NCBI GenBank assembly: GCA_021014325.1
Contig: JAJGQC010000663.1
Span: 57,031 to 121,030, forward strand
DNA: 64,000 nucleotides
Direction: 5' to 3'
From: Plazaster borealis
Lineage: Eukaryota > Echinodermata > Asteroidea > Forcipulatida > Labidiasteridae
How positions within the stretch are numbered: the first letter of the stretch is position 1; every line of letters starts with the position of its first letter. Below the pieces are notes generated by a model. That model saw only the letters and a program-made list of their open reading frames with translations. It was not told where the DNA came from and did no database searches. Below are positions 47,893-58,186 of this stretch, in pieces. The translations under genes and the position numbers were made by a program.

Positions 47893-48092
47893 CTAGCAAC
47901 GAAAACAGGTTTTTTGTAACTTCTTGATCAGCTGCAAAAACACATAGCATTTATGCTGGGAAATACCTCTCTGCTAAGCAAGATTTCCATGTTAAGTTGT
48001 TTGTTGTGCTCAGCAGCTTTATAATATCAAAGCTGTTTATCAGTTAGCACAATTTTGTTCTTACTATAGCAGAAAAAAACATGTGTATTTAA

Positions 48093-48457
48093 AGGCACTG
48101 AACACGTTTGGAAATTGTCAAAGACCAGTGTTCTCACTTGGTGTGTCCCAACATATGCATAAAATAACAAACCTGTGAAAATTTGGGCTCAATTGGTCAT
48201 CGAAGTTGCAAGAAAATGATGAAAGAAAAACACCCTTGTTGTACAAATCCGTTTGCTTTCAGATAGGAATAAAAACTTCTTGCAAGAAGTTTTTATTATT
48301 TTAGTGAGAAATTACCTCTTTCTCAAAAACTATGTTACTTCAGAGGGAGTCGTTTCCTACGATGTTTTATACTATCAACAGCTCTCCGTTGCTTGTTACA
48401 AAGTAAGTTTTTATGCTAATGTTTGTTTTGAGTCATTACCAAACGTGTACAATAACT
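48093..48457 (+). mobile_element. TTAA-flanked MITE with 30 bp central palindrome, copy 2
   Basis: TTAA is present on both sides (48089-48092 and 48458-48461). The ends AGGCACTGAACACGTTTGG and CCAAACGTGTACAATAACT are imperfect inverted repeats. The 30 bp palindrome at 48268-48297 is identical to the one in copy 1. Confidence 0.8.
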
Positions 48458-48599
48458 TTAAGCAAAAGTGTATTTCATAAATGATCAAGAAGATTATACA
48501 TTGCATGAGCACATTCACAATGAAATTGAATTGTTGCATCACTCATCTGCTTACAAGAACGACCGACAAGTTAGCGTGCCTTTTGCTTTGCTTAAGGTA

Positions 48600-48692
48600 C
48601 ACAGTGCTCATGAAATAGAAATTCTGCTGATGGTCGCTCCACAAGCAGAAATTGACTGCTTACAGGCTTTATGAAATTTGGCCCTGGTTAGT
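48600..48692. mobile_element. fragment of a CCAATTTCAT-type MITE
   Basis: CATGAAATAGAAATTCTGCT and CAGGCTTTATGAAATTTGGCC are the two ends of a shortened copy. A run of 10 G follows at 48697-48706. Confidence 0.45.
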
Positions 48693-48720
48693 ATTTGGGG
48701 GGGGGGGTGTCTGTACTTAC

Positions 48721-48803
48721 ATTTTGTAAGTCTCGAGATACTTTCAGCATCTGGATGGTTCTGGCTTTATTCAAAAGGTCCTCTATCTGCATCACCATGT
48801 TCC
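48721..48803 (-). pseudogene. CFAP44: CFAP44-like exon with one-base frame break
   Basis: The acceptor GTGTTTGTTTCAG and the donor AAAAT|GTAAGT bound 83 nt. It reads MQIEDLLNKARTIQMLKVSR and DLQN. Joined to the previous exon (…ILE-TG) the start reads W-E-H and then goes out of frame at CATGGTGATG. With one G fewer it would read WEHVMQIEDL, close to the expected WEH...MQIEDL. Confidence 0.65.
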
Positions 48804-48950
48804 CTGAAACAAACACCATTGTCTAAAGATAAGTACAATTTCTTTATACCCCATTACTATCGGTGCACTCCCAACTGACCCTTGCCACAAAATTGCACAG
48901 GAGACGAGTGAATTAGTCCACAGTACACAAGCCATGGGGGTTTGCACAAA

Positions 48951-49205
48951 GTACCAGCTGTACAAACAGAAAAAACTCAAGCACCCAGTGCAAGCCTAGA
49001 AGGTATTGTGCTTTGTGGCAGTCTGTGGTACCAGTGTCTGTACAAACAGAAGAAACCCATGCACCCAACGCTAGCCTAGAAGGTAGGGCACTTTGTGGCA
49101 GTCTGTGGTACCAGTGTCAGCTGTACAAACAGAAAAAACCAATGCACCCAATGCTATCCTGGTAGGTACAGTTCTTTGTGGCAGTCTGTGGTACCAGTGT
49201 ACAGG
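48951..49205. repeat. tandem repeat, three copies of about 86 bp
   Basis: The unit begins GTACAAACAGAAAAAAC, continues CACCCAATGCTAGCCT and ends TTTGTGGCAGTCTGTGGTACC. Three copies with small indels, in an intron of the CFAP44-like locus. Confidence 0.85.
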
Positions 49206-49367
49206 AGGGTTAAACCTGCTACTATTAGTAAGAATGATGCATAACTACCCAGATTATCACTATTATTATTGATTGGAACAAAGCAGTATGTAATGTTGAT
49301 TGATGGGAGATTAAACAACAAAATACAGCAGAAATAGGAACATGGGTTTGTGCAGGGAGCAGCTTAC

Positions 49368-49441
49368 CATTCCAAAATGTCAATGCCTTTTCTGAAGCCT
49401 TTACTTTCTGTCATAGCAGCAATTCTTTGCTCTCCAAGTTG
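49368..49441 (-). pseudogene. CFAP44: CFAP44-like exon, intact
   Basis: The acceptor TTCTTCTTTTAACCAG and the donor ATG|GTAAGC bound 74 nt. Phase 0 entry reads QLGEQRIAAMTESKGFRKGI and DILE, leaving TG. No disablement. It joins the upstream exon (…LNGYIR) in phase. Confidence 0.7.
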
Positions 49442-49529
49442 CTGGTTAAAAGAAGAAGAAGAAACAAAAAATGAGGTCCGTCATTCTAGCAAAACTTAAG
49501 GCGCATGAAGTGTTTGCAATGAACTTCCG

Positions 49530-50068
49530 TGGGTGTGTGTGTGTGTTTAAGTGTTACATACAAAGTGTGGACCTGAGAACAAAAGAGGTCCACATACATG
49601 TAGTTTAGGGACTTGAAACACTATGGACTTACACTTGTCCACACAGTGCTTTTTTACGGCGTTGAAGATTAGGATTTTCCTTAAGTGTACAGAACAAAGG
49701 AATAGCCACAGAGTGACTGCAACAATAGCTGTGAGCTTAGGGGAGTGCCCTTGTAGGGTCTTTTACACAATGGAACAATGGACCCCACAGGTGAGTTCTT
49801 TGTTGAACCTGGACCCCACAAGGGAATTCTTTAGGGGGAATAATAGATCAACAATAGCAGGACCCCACAAACCCGATCTGTAAGGTTGTGTGTGTGTGGG
49901 TAGGTATCCACATTCAAACCGTGGACCTATAACAAAAGGGATAATAGGTCCACGGTTGCTATCACAAAGGAAATCATTGTGGTCCACGGTTGCTAACACA
50001 AAGAGTTGAACAAAGGAGGGTCCACGATTGCCGGTGTTTACACACGTGTGTGTGTGTGTGTGTGTGCA
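49530..50068. repeat. GT microsatellites and scattered GGTCCACGG/GGACCCCAC repeats
   Basis: Short GT runs occur at 49531-49547, about 49888 and 50046-50066. Between them GGACCCCACA and GGTCCACGGTTGCTA words recur two or three times each. Simple-sequence intronic material. Confidence 0.6.
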
Positions 50069-50126
50069 GTCATTGTCCGAATGATAACTCGAGGACTTGG
50101 AATATCAACAAAGATAGATAAATTAC

Positions 50127-50217
50127 CCTGATATATCCATTGAGATCTTCTACCACTCCTTTGTGAATCAAGATGATGTCACAAGTCATGAATGAAAGGC
50201 CCACTGTCCACCTCAAC
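50127..50217 (-). pseudogene. CFAP44: CFAP44-like exon, open
   Basis: The acceptor GCAAAGTCAG and the donor AGG|GTAATT bound 91 nt. The open frame reads LRWTVGLSFMTCDIILIHKG and VVEDLNGYIR, leaving phase 0. Entry needs two bases, whereas the exon upstream at 51688 leaves phase 0. Another frame starts VEVDSGPFIHDL, which also looks family-like, so a further frame break near the CTTGTGACATC part is possible. Confidence 0.6.
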
Positions 50218-50559
50218 CTGACTTTGCTTCAGGTGTTAGTTGTCAGATGAAAAGGTTGTTTTATTCTAGCCTCTTTCTTTAATGGAGCTTTATCGTAATG
50301 CATAAAGTGAGTATTTCAAGGTAGTGTAGTAGATTGTTTTTTGTCACGGTAATGCTGATTTATAGGCAAAATTATAAAGAAAGACACAATGTGGAAGTTT
50401 CAGCTAAATACAGTGTCTACTTGCTGAGAAAACAGCACCGAACTGTCAGGGTATTTTCCACACGAATGTCAAATCCATTCCCAATATTACCGAGGTGTTA
50501 GTCGATCTGAGAAACGATTTATGCATGAATTGTATCAAATGTTTTGGGGTGAAAAATTA

Positions 50560-50712
50560 TCCAAACCATATTACTTCAAAGAGAATCCTTTCTCAAAATA
50601 GTTTATACTATCAACAGCTGCAGTGCTTCTCACCAAGTAAGTTTTTATGGTAATAAATTTGTTGAGTACTTTTACAAAGCAATCTATGACCCTACCTTTA
50701 ATTATCCCTTTT
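50560..50712 (+). mobile_element. decayed half copy of the TTAA-flanked MITE
   Basis: ATATTACTTCAAAGAGAATC, TTTATACTATCAACAGCTGC and AAGTAAGTTTTTATGGTAAT match, in order, the right half of 48093-48457. The left half and the palindrome are missing. Confidence 0.55.
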
Positions 50713-50922
50713 CACTAATTCCAAGAACTGATTGATATTTGAATCACAGTTGTCAAATAATGGAGTTAGAACTTCATAAGTGTGAATTGCAAACACAATT
50801 CAGAGACTCAGTTGGTAGCAGCAGAGATGCAGAGTGAATTTCTTTTGTGATTGCAATTCGAAGTATATACACATTTTCAAGAACAATGGATTTCATGTGG
50901 TGAACTCTGAAGCCACCTAGGC

Positions 50923-51099
50923 GCAGATTCATAGAGCTTGCTTAAAGCAGACAATAGTGTTAACAAATTACTGCTGAGCCAAAAATAGCAGGAAACCAGT
51001 CATAAATGGTACATATCACATGGTATTTTGGCTGCTAACCTATTTCTGGTAAGCACTATTCTATTTTTTTTGCTTGAGCAGCTTTTATGAAATTGGGCT
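50923..51099. mobile_element. CCAATTTCAT-type MITE
   Basis: GCAGATTCATAGAGCTTGCT to GCAGCTTTTATGAAATTGGG, with GGTATTTTGGCTGCTAACC inside. Confidence 0.65.
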
Positions 51100-51437
51100 G
51101 CGCTTGTGTTTGGGAATTCTTGCATTACCTTGGTGCTATTTCCCTTGGGCTGTACCTCCACTATCTCTTTTCTTGCCTGCAAAAATCAAAAACATGAACA
51201 TTTTATCAATACAACATTTTCTCAAATACAAAACTCATAAATTTACACATTTTAACTTGTTTGAGCCCTCCAACGTTAAAATTTGTCAGGCCATTAATAT
51301 TGTTTCCCAAAATGACAAATATTTTATGGTGGCAAGTCAGATTTTTAGTTTCACAATATAGTAGGTTGGACGTTGCAAATATCTCATAATTTTCAAAAGT
51401 ATCGTAGTGTTCACAGAACTTTTCTCAACACAGGAAC

Positions 51438-51543
51438 TGTCAGTGCAAAAATGTAAAAATCTCGCTTGCACAAATATGCTCCGTGCAAAATTGTATCTCG
51501 GCGTAAGTGATATTTTAAGAGATACAACGTTTTGGCACTGACA
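51438..51543. mobile_element. 106 bp TGTCAGTGC MITE
   Basis: TGTCAGTGCAAAAATGT at the left and ACGTTTTGGCACTGACA at the right are near-perfect inverted ends. It is the smallest member of the family that also forms the outer element at 54850-56521. Confidence 0.65.
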
Positions 51544-51687
51544 TGATGAAATAATCGGCTTTTCAATAATTTGCTTTGCAGTAAATAGACGAGGTAATGT
51601 GAAGCCTCACAGTTGATAAGTAATTTTGGTTTTTGAAAACTATGCCAGAAAGGTGAATAAAATAACAACTAAACGTAGTTGACTTAC

Positions 51688-51802
51688 AGCCATCTCAGCA
51701 ATTTCAATGCTTCTCATCTTGGTGACAAAAGTCAGCTCATCCACCTCCTTTTGTCTTTTCTCTCATAGGGTAGTTACCAACCTCCAAGTTCATGTGAAAT
51801 GC
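51688..51802 (-). pseudogene. CFAP44: CFAP44-like exon with one-base frame break
   Basis: The acceptor TTAACATTGCAG and the donor GCT|GTAAGT bound 115 nt. The first half reads AFHMNLEVGNYPMREKT. The second half, one frame over, reads KEVDELTFVTKMRSIEIAEM. The switch falls in AGAAAAGACAAAAGGAGG, rich in short A runs. Together the two halves match a conserved LEVxNYPxxE...RxIEIAE block. Confidence 0.65.
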
Positions 51803-51849
51803 CTGCAATGTTAAAAATCATGTCACTACCTTCTTCCATCTATTACTGA

Positions 51850-51925
51850 TTTTTGGCGAGCTGCGAAGCAAGTGCGAGCCTATGTAATACCAATTTCTGT
51901 CCGGCGTCCGTACGGCCGTCCGCGT
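51850..51925. repeat. GCGAGCTGCGAAGCA-containing repeat end
   Basis: TTGGCGAGCTGCGAAGCAAG and GTCCGTACGGCCGTCCGCG are GC-rich against an AT-rich background. An inverted, diverged counterpart (CTCGCCATGGCAGCTTCGC) lies at 53791-53811, so 51.85-53.8 kb may be one element of about 2 kb. Weak evidence. Confidence 0.3.
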
Positions 51926-52234
51926 TCAGTGGAAATGTTAAAGTTTTTGTTTTAAGTTTCAGTCTTTGAGTTGAGTTGTTTTATGGTATGTACAAGCCCA
52001 AGTGAGATTGTTATATATAATTGCCAGTCATTTTTTGTAATTTTCAACTGTTTTCCAATAATGTTGAAGTTTTTGGAATAATAAAAATGTTAAAGTTTTT
52101 GGAATAACAACAATTAAAAAAAAAAAAATTCTGGCTCAAACATTGACCTCTGGATTTTAAAGAACCAAACTCAAACTAAAATCTTAAAGTTTTGAAATAA
52201 GTTAAGTTGTAACTTTGACTTACAATTGACAACA

Positions 52235-52700
52235 GACAGGCTGAGCATAAAATCTGTTCCAGTTAAATGAGCTAAAACAATGAAACCCTTGAACGACCAT
52301 AACTCCTTATTGCAATGATGCACTTACTTGAAACTTAAATTGAATATTGCAAGCTACATGCAGTTTCACAAGGAAGGATAAAACCCATGATTATAACACA
52401 GGTTTTAGTTGAATGATCTAAAACAATGACAACCTTGAAAGGCCATAACTCCTTATTGCAATGACAAAAATTGAATGGTAATAAATTTCTTTGCAATAGT
52501 GTGTACTGATCTGAAACTTTTTCCACATTCTGCTGCTAGCATGTGGACTCGTGTAAAGCAAATTGCAAATTATGATCATGACACATGTTCCAGGTGAATG
52601 AGATAAAACCTCCAATGTCACTAACTCTTGATTGCAATGGTGTTCTGGCTTAACATTTATTTCCAAAGAGTACTGCACAACTCTTTCACCAAATAATGCC
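52235..52700. repeat. diverged tandem repeat, three copies of 140-190 bp
   Basis: GTTCCAGTTAAATGAGCTAA, a TTGCAATGA-like word and CATAACTCCTTATTGCAATG recur near 52256, 52399 and 52589 with rising divergence. Intronic; no coding potential. Confidence 0.65.
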
Positions 52701-53104
52701 AATGGTATGGTATGCAGATTTATGTAAATGAATGAAACTCATGGGTCAGACACTGATAAGCTGAAACAAAGAGAAAACATTGGGTCAGAGATATGATATG
52801 GGATGGGGAAAATTGGGTGGGGTATGTGGAATGGGAAGTATTGAGTGGGGGTATTAGTACCTTGTTGTTGGCAAATTCTTACACACTCCATGCTAATCAC
52901 ATTTTTTAGCAAACCCAACATTCCTATGCAAAATCTGTCCATTCTGGTACTTTTTGTGAATTGGTGGAATGGGGCAAAGTGGAAATTGGATGGGACAAAC
53001 ATTCATTGGCTTTACTATGGTGCTGTAATTCAAATGTATTCAGTGTTCCCCGCTCTTGCTATGCATAGTTTATTGTAGCCTTGCATACCTAAAATTGTTT
53101 GTAT

Positions 53105-53266
53105 GTTAAGCAGGAAATACTGCTTAGCAAATCTCTGCGAGTGGGGGACCAGTCACAACAATGTAAACTTTATTGAAATTTGGCCGGTTACCTTTTTCTG
53201 CTAAGTAAGGTTTTTTCTGTGCTAAGCAAGATTTTGTTCTTACAGGCTTTATAAAATTGGTCCCTG
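53105..53266. mobile_element. CCAATTTCAT-type MITE, 5' shortened
   Basis: TTAAGCAGGAAATACTGCTT at one end and CAGGCTTTATAAAATTGGTC at the other. GGGGACCAGTCACAACAATG and TTTGGCCGGTTACC belong to the family core. Confidence 0.6.
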
Positions 53267-54175
53267 GTCTGGAGCAGGGATGAGTTTTCCCTCATAATCC
53301 CATCCTGAGGATTGCCCTTGAACAAAAAATTGCTACATTGTGAAATGTCCCATGTTTTGTTCTTACCCCTGATCACCCCTGAGATTTTGTCTAGTGTGAA
53401 AAAAACATAAGAAATTTGATTCGCATCAAGCTCCATACTTGTAATGTACACACCTCAAATACAGTTTGTGGATTTTTAACATTGTCATGCACCACCCTTT
53501 TACAAAAATTTCCTTCTGTTAAGTAAAAATATCCTGCCATTTGTAGACCTCTTTTTTTTTTAGGTCCACAGTTTGAATGAATGCTTACTCGTTGTATGAA
53601 TGTGTCATTTTGTTCACACCTAGGTTTCGTTTTCTAATCGGCATCCTAAGCCTTGTTGCTACATTTCAAACCAAGTAGGGAATGGCCCACCACATGCTTG
53701 CTACTGTCCTCACCCTTTTGAACATCAATTGATGAAATGATTGTTTTTTCTAATATTCCTTGTGTCTCTATTGGGCACTCGGCAGCTCGCCATGGCAGCT
53801 TCGCTGTTCTAGTTACTGAATCGTAATAATAACTAGTTTTTGTATAGTGCTTTATCTACGGGCATCTCAAAGCGCATCAGTATTTATTTCCAGACAGGTT
53901 TTTGAAGTTTGTTCACTATGAGATCCATTTATGTAACACTGCCAGAAAGGATTGACATTTTTCATTATTTCTCATGTTGACATACTACAGTGTTTTTACA
54001 TTTTGTAAAACAAAACCGAATTTCTGTTTCAATTGTGTTTTTTAAGGCATTTTCACTGAAAAAATACAGACAAAAATCAACAATAGTAGCCATGAATGGA
54101 TGTATTGTGATGATTATACAAAAATGAATGGTATCTTAAGAGTTTAAGATCAATCTTAGCTCTTTTTGAAATCAA

Positions 54176-54515
54176 GCTCAGGCTAATCACTCCTTCTGCC
54201 TAATCCCGAAGTCTTGCTCCTACCCCAGGCTAATCACTCCTTTTGCCTTATCCCAAGGTCTTGCTCCTACCCCCAGGCTAATCACTTCTTTTGCCTAATC
54301 CCAAGGTCTTGCTCCTACACCCAGGCTAATCCCTCCTTTTGCCTAATCCCAAGGTCTTGCTCCTACCCCCAGGCTAATCACTCCTTTTGCCTAATCCCAA
54401 GGTCTTGCTCCTACACCCAGGCTAATCACTCCTTTTGCCTAATCCCAAAGTCTTGCTCCTATCCCCAGGCTATAATCACTCCTTTTGCCTTTATCTCAAG
54501 GTCTTACTCCTACCT
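54176..54515 (+). repeat. 48 bp minisatellite that stays open as an ORF
   Basis: Seven copies of a 48 bp unit (AGGCTAATCACTCCTTTTGC, CTAATCCCAAGGTCTTGCTC, CTACCCCC). Because 48 is a multiple of three, it keeps a frame open from 54214 to 54633, reading PQANHSFCLIPRSCSY repeatedly. There is no start context or flanking gene; I treat it as non-coding. Confidence 0.85.
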
Positions 54516-55589
54516 TGATGCTTCTTCCTTTGACCAGCATGGAGTCCCAGCATTCATTTTTGATCACCTTTCTCAGGTAAGTCTTGGACAGGTCATCCAG
54601 TTCCATATTGGCACGCAGCTACATAAACCATAGAGACAGTAATAATTTGGGAGGCTAATCATCCTTACTCACAGTTGAGAAGCTGAATTGCAAAGGATAT
54701 GCGGCTACAACGTGTCCGAGCTGCAGCCATGCAAGGGCGCCTTTTGGCAGCCAGCCACATTTACCCATATATGACCACGGAGCACAACCACAGATCAAAA
54801 GTGGAGGGCGATCGTGGCATATGAGAGAACCAATGTACAACTCTATTGACATATCGTCATGTCAGTGCAAAAACATTGTATCACCTAAAATAGCACTTAC
54901 GATATGCGCCAAATTAAAACTGTCACAATGTCGTATCTCGCTTAAAATAGCCCGGATGTACACACCAAACATGTACCGTATTTTCCTGCGGATAAGACGC
55001 TCGGCGGACAAGACGCAGGACCCTAAAATGACCCCAAAAAAATTCAAACGTCAGCAGACAAGGTGACCGCCGCACAAGGCGCATGTTTAACCGCACACAA
55101 AAGAACACTGGGCGCCACCCGGTGCCGGTACATTGACACAAATACGTAATTTTGTTGCCTTTTTGAGCGTTCAGAAGCATGAATTAAACCGTAACCACCA
55201 ATTGTTGGCTCTACAAACCCATGCAAAAAAAACCCACGTAAAATGATACCGACCTTCATCCACCCATTCAGCCAATGCTGTCTGTTGTTTTATTAAAATA
55301 ATATGAAGTCTGGCCCAATCAACGGCCAGAAACGATGATCCACGCACTGTTTGAAGATATTGCAACACGAACCCAGGCCCTCCTAGCCTGAGCATCTGAC
55401 GTCCCACAACGAGGATCCTTGCTGATACTGGCAGGTAACCAGTCTAAGTCCATCCGAGCCAGTAGATGTTGCGCCCTCTACCGGTGACTAATACCGAAAC
55501 TGGCGTCGCCTTTGCAATAATCCCGACCCGGGAAGACGTAATAAAATGTTTCATTAAATATATTTGTTGAAGTTTTTGTAATGTTTTGG

Positions 55590-55935
55590 ATGTTGATGAA
55601 TGATTTCCTATTATTCCAAACCTATAATTTGTTAATCTTGTTCAAAATAATTTGTTTTCAAGGATCATTTTTTATTTTACAAATGAAATAAACGAAACTG
55701 ACACATTACCCATATTTTTTCTCGTTTGGTTTTGTTTTTCCCGTAACACCCAAGAGGACATAAAAAATTGTTTCATTATATTATATATATTAAAGGTTTT
55801 GTAATTGAAGTTATATTTTAGTAAATAAAGTTCGTTTGATTTATTTCTAATAATAATTTGTTAATCTCGTTCAAAAGATATTTGTTTTTATAAAATAAAT
55901 AAACGAAACAGACACATGAACCATCTCTTTTCTGG
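55590..55935. repeat. diverged direct duplication inside the inner TIR element
   Basis: ATAATTTGTTAATCTTGTTC at about 55625 and ATAATTTGTTAATCTCGTTC at about 55852 start matching stretches. They run to AATAAACGAAACTGACACAT (55687) and AATAAACGAAACAGACACAT (about 55896). The right copy continues into the histone-type hairpin; in the left copy the corresponding part is degenerate. Confidence 0.7.
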
Positions 55936-55941
55936 TTTGGT

Positions 55942-55957
55942 CGTCCTGAAAAGGACG
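55942..55957 (-). terminator. histone-type 3'-end stem-loop inside the inner TIR element
   Basis: The minus strand reads CGTCCTTTTCAGGACG, a 6 bp stem with a TTTC loop, preceded by CCAAC and followed by ACCA, the canonical 3' flank. About 10 bases on, AGAAAAGAGATGG is a good histone-downstream-element-like purine tract. No histone coding sequence lies upstream on that strand (56100-55958 is unlike H1, H2A, H2B, H3 or H4). It may be a captured histone gene 3' end. Confidence 0.65.
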
Positions 55958-56520
55958 GTTGGTTTAGTTGGTTCTTCAAGATTTAATTGAAGCTGTATAT
56001 CAGGTGGCCGGTGGAGAGAATACGCCGGAACGAATACCCGGCCACACAGAAAAACGTTTGTACGACGCCGACGTCTGTGTGGGACCGAAAGCACCATCGT
56101 TAAGGGGGGCTAGACGCATTGCGGCATTGTTGGAATGAAAGCACGGTCATGGGCCATTGCGGGATTGTTCGGACGAAAATAGGGTCTCAGTGTCTAAATA
56201 GTTCAGCCTTGTTTGATGTTTGACCGCATTATTGAGTAAGGATTCCTCAGACAAAGACTGTTGATTTGAACTGGACAAGAAGGTATTTATTATTTCACGC
56301 AGTGATCATCAAAAAAAAATCAATCGTCAGCAGACAAGACGCACCGAAAGATAAGACGCACCGACGTTTTGGGGGTCAAAAAAGTCAGATAAGACGCGTC
56401 TTATCCGCAGGAAAATACGGTACACACTGAGATACAATGTTTTTGCACATAGCATTTTCTTGCGTGATAAGACATTTTTGCAAAATCCAGATACAACATT
56501 TTTGCACTGACACAACGATA

Positions 56521-56604
56521 TGGCCTTAGCCGGGAATCGAACTAGGGCCACAGTGGTGAGAGGCGAGAACTTTATGCACTAGCCACTCATGCCACCCTAA
56601 GGTT
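56521..56604 (-). repeat. tRNA-like SINE head ending in CCA
   Basis: The minus strand reads CCTTAG, TGGCATGAGTGGCTAGTGC (A box), AGTTCGATTCCCGG (B box) and CTAAGGCCA. CCTTAG pairs with CTAAGG as an acceptor stem and the CCA is encoded. The T-arm pairing is poor, so I call it SINE-derived and not an active tRNA. Confidence 0.6.
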
Positions 56605-56718
56605 TTAGATATGCAGCATACTATTTCAACATAATCAGAACAAGTTAGAATATCATTCTTGTTAAGAGGGGGAAGTCAGTCTTGGGTGACAACTAATATT
56701 TCTTTAACTCAACCTTAC

Positions 56719-56844
56719 CTCTTGAACCTTAGCTTCCCCCATGGCCTGTAGTCATTGCTGTTCCTCGGAGTCAAGATTAAACTCATCATGTCCGAGCTGT
56801 TCTTTGTCTTGTCAGCTCTCATTCTCTTTCATCATACTCTGGAT
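56719..56844 (-). pseudogene. CFAP44: CFAP44-like exon with two in-frame TGA codons
   Basis: The acceptor CCCTTAG and the donor GAG|GTAAGG bound 126 nt, 42 codons, phase 0 at both ends. It reads IQSMMKENES-stop-QDKEQLGHDEFNLDSEEQQ-stop-LQAMGEAKVQE. The stops are at plus 56812-56814 and 56752-56754. Related proteins usually have basic residues at such places, and CGA to TGA by CpG decay would explain both. No frame break is needed, so indel-type sequencing errors cannot account for these stops. Confidence 0.7.
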
Positions 56845-56891
56845 CTAAGGGAGGCAAGATTAAAATTATAAATTGTATGGTGTAAGCAAAA

Positions 56892-57062
56892 CCAAATTTC
56901 ATAAAGCAAAATAATATGGTGGTTTTGCTAAGCAAAAATTAGCAGGGAACCAGTCACAAACAATACACTTTACATGATTTTGGCCAGTAACCTGTTTCTG
57001 CTAAGCAATATTTTTTGGTGATAAGCAATTTTGTTTGCTTTTAAGAGCTTTATTAAATTGGA
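56892..57062. mobile_element. CCAATTTCAT-type MITE
   Basis: CCAAATTTCATAAAGCAAAA to GAGCTTTATTAAATTGG, with CAGGGAACCAGTCACAAACA inside. Confidence 0.6.
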
Positions 57063-57300
57063 TTATGAGAGCTTTTTTTGTGAAACAATTTCTGACTAAG
57101 TCGAAACACACTTACAAAACGTTGCGGGGTAAAATATGTTTTGCGGTTATATTTGCATATAACCTATTGATCCAATTCACCTGAAGTCATCACCCTTGAT
57201 AAATATAGGTTTAGCCAATTTAGGAGACAGATTCTTTGATCCCCACGTATGACTGTGCAGTGAGCAGTTTAAGGCAACGCGTGCACGGTTAGACTTAGAC

Positions 57301-57692
57301 ATGCACCAAATCTTTATATGCAATAAGTTAAATCTCCTCACTTTCAAAGCTCTTCATGGCCTATCTCCTGACTATTTTTCTGATCTTCTGCATAAATATA
57401 TTCCTGTTCATCCTCTCCGTTCTGCTGGCCAATCCCTACTGACGCAAACTACTTTTTCCCAAAAATTCTATGGTCAGTCAACTTCGTTATGGAATGACTT
57501 ACCTCTTCATATTCACCAAGCTGACTCTCTTCTGATTTTCAAGCGACTTTTAAAGACTCATTTGTTTGAATCTATATTTTTGTGACAAATTGCTTTATAT
57601 ATTTCACTTAATTGTTTTATGTTGTGTGTTGCACATAAAGGCTCCTGCATTATGCACTATATAAATGTCTTGTATTATTATTATTATTATTG
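57301..57692 (+). mobile_element. 3' fragment of an L2/CR1-type retrotransposon
   Basis: A 94-codon frame (57301-57585) reads LLTFKALHGLSPDYFSDLL, RSAGQSLLTQTTFSQKFYG, SLWNDLPLHIHQADSLLIFK and RLLKTHLFESIFL. This is the conserved C-terminal end found after the reverse transcriptase in L2/CR1-group elements. It is followed by a short 3' UTR with GCACTATATAAATGTCTTG and a (TAT)n tail at 57670-57690, the usual L2-type terminus. The rest of the element is absent. Confidence 0.8.
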
Positions 57693-57789
57693 TTGACTCA
57701 CAAAATGAAACACCATAGCTGGCAGTAGTTGCATGTGACATCAGTGCAAGGAGTTTGTAGTATTTATAAGGAGAGAATTATAAACTTAC

Positions 57790-57867
57790 CGTTCTTCTCA
57801 GCTCTCTGATGTCACCACGCAGACCTGTTTTGAGCTCAGCATACTGATTGTCTTCCTCTCTCAAAGC
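57790..57867 (-). pseudogene. CFAP44: CFAP44-like exon, intact
   Basis: The acceptor TTTATTTAATCATCAG and the donor ACG|GTAAGT enclose exactly 26 codons in phase 0: ALREEDNQYAELKTGLRG and DIRELRRT. Charged, helix-forming. It joins the next exon (IQSMMKEN...) in phase. No disablement. Confidence 0.65.
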
Positions 57868-57991
57868 CTGATGATTAAATAAAGAGACAAGTTTGATCAT
57901 CAACTCATTGAAAGCAAACAGATAAGTGGCCAGGGGCCACTTTCATACTCTTGCCAGTCACGGAAAATATTTGCTTAATAGCAGGTTACCA

Positions 57992-58186
57992 GGGCCCCAA
58001 TTTCATAGAGCTGATAAAACAGAAAAGTCTGCATAACAATGTTCTGCTAAGCAAAAGTAAGCAGGACACCAGTCCAAATACGGTAAGTGTGAAATGGTAT
58101 TTTGGCCAGTAACCTTATTCTAGCAGCAAAATGGTTTTGTGCATTCCTAGTTTTTTTGTGTTTAAGCAGCTTTATGAAACTCTGCC
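57992..58186. mobile_element. CCAATTTCAT-type MITE
   Basis: GGGCCCCAATTTCATAGAGC to AAGCAGCTTTATGAAACTC, with GGACACCAGTCCAAATACGG and TGGTATTTTGGCCAGTAACC inside. It lies about 125 bases past the CFAP44-like exon at 57790-57867. Confidence 0.7.

Larger units (their letters stand above)
54974..56422. mobile_element. inner TIR element with CCGTATTTTCCTGCGGATAA ends
   Basis: CCGTATTTTCCTGCGGATAA / GACGC at the left is matched, inverted, by GCGTC / TTATCCGCAGGAAAATACGG at the right, a perfect terminal repeat of 25 bp, flanked by TA on both sides. Subterminal AAGACGC and CGTCAGCAGACAAG words repeat. The 1.45 kb interior has no transposase. The superfamily is uncertain: a TA duplication would suit Tc1/mariner-like elements. 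It contains a histone-type 3' hairpin and a duplicated segment of about 210 bp. Confidence 0.8.
54850..56521. mobile_element. outer TGTCAGTGC element, split by a second TIR element
   Basis: ATATCGTCATGTCAGTGC (54851) and GCACTGACACAACGATAT (56503-56520) are inverted ends with matching AACATTGTATC / GATACAACATT next to them. The outer element is only about 225 bp without the insert at 54974-56422. It is a longer relative of 51438-51543. Confidence 0.7.

Noticed and set aside
54214..54633. 139-codon ORF with repeated PQANHSFCLIPRSCSY
   Set aside because: It is a 48 bp minisatellite kept open by its length. There is no start context, exon signal or homology.
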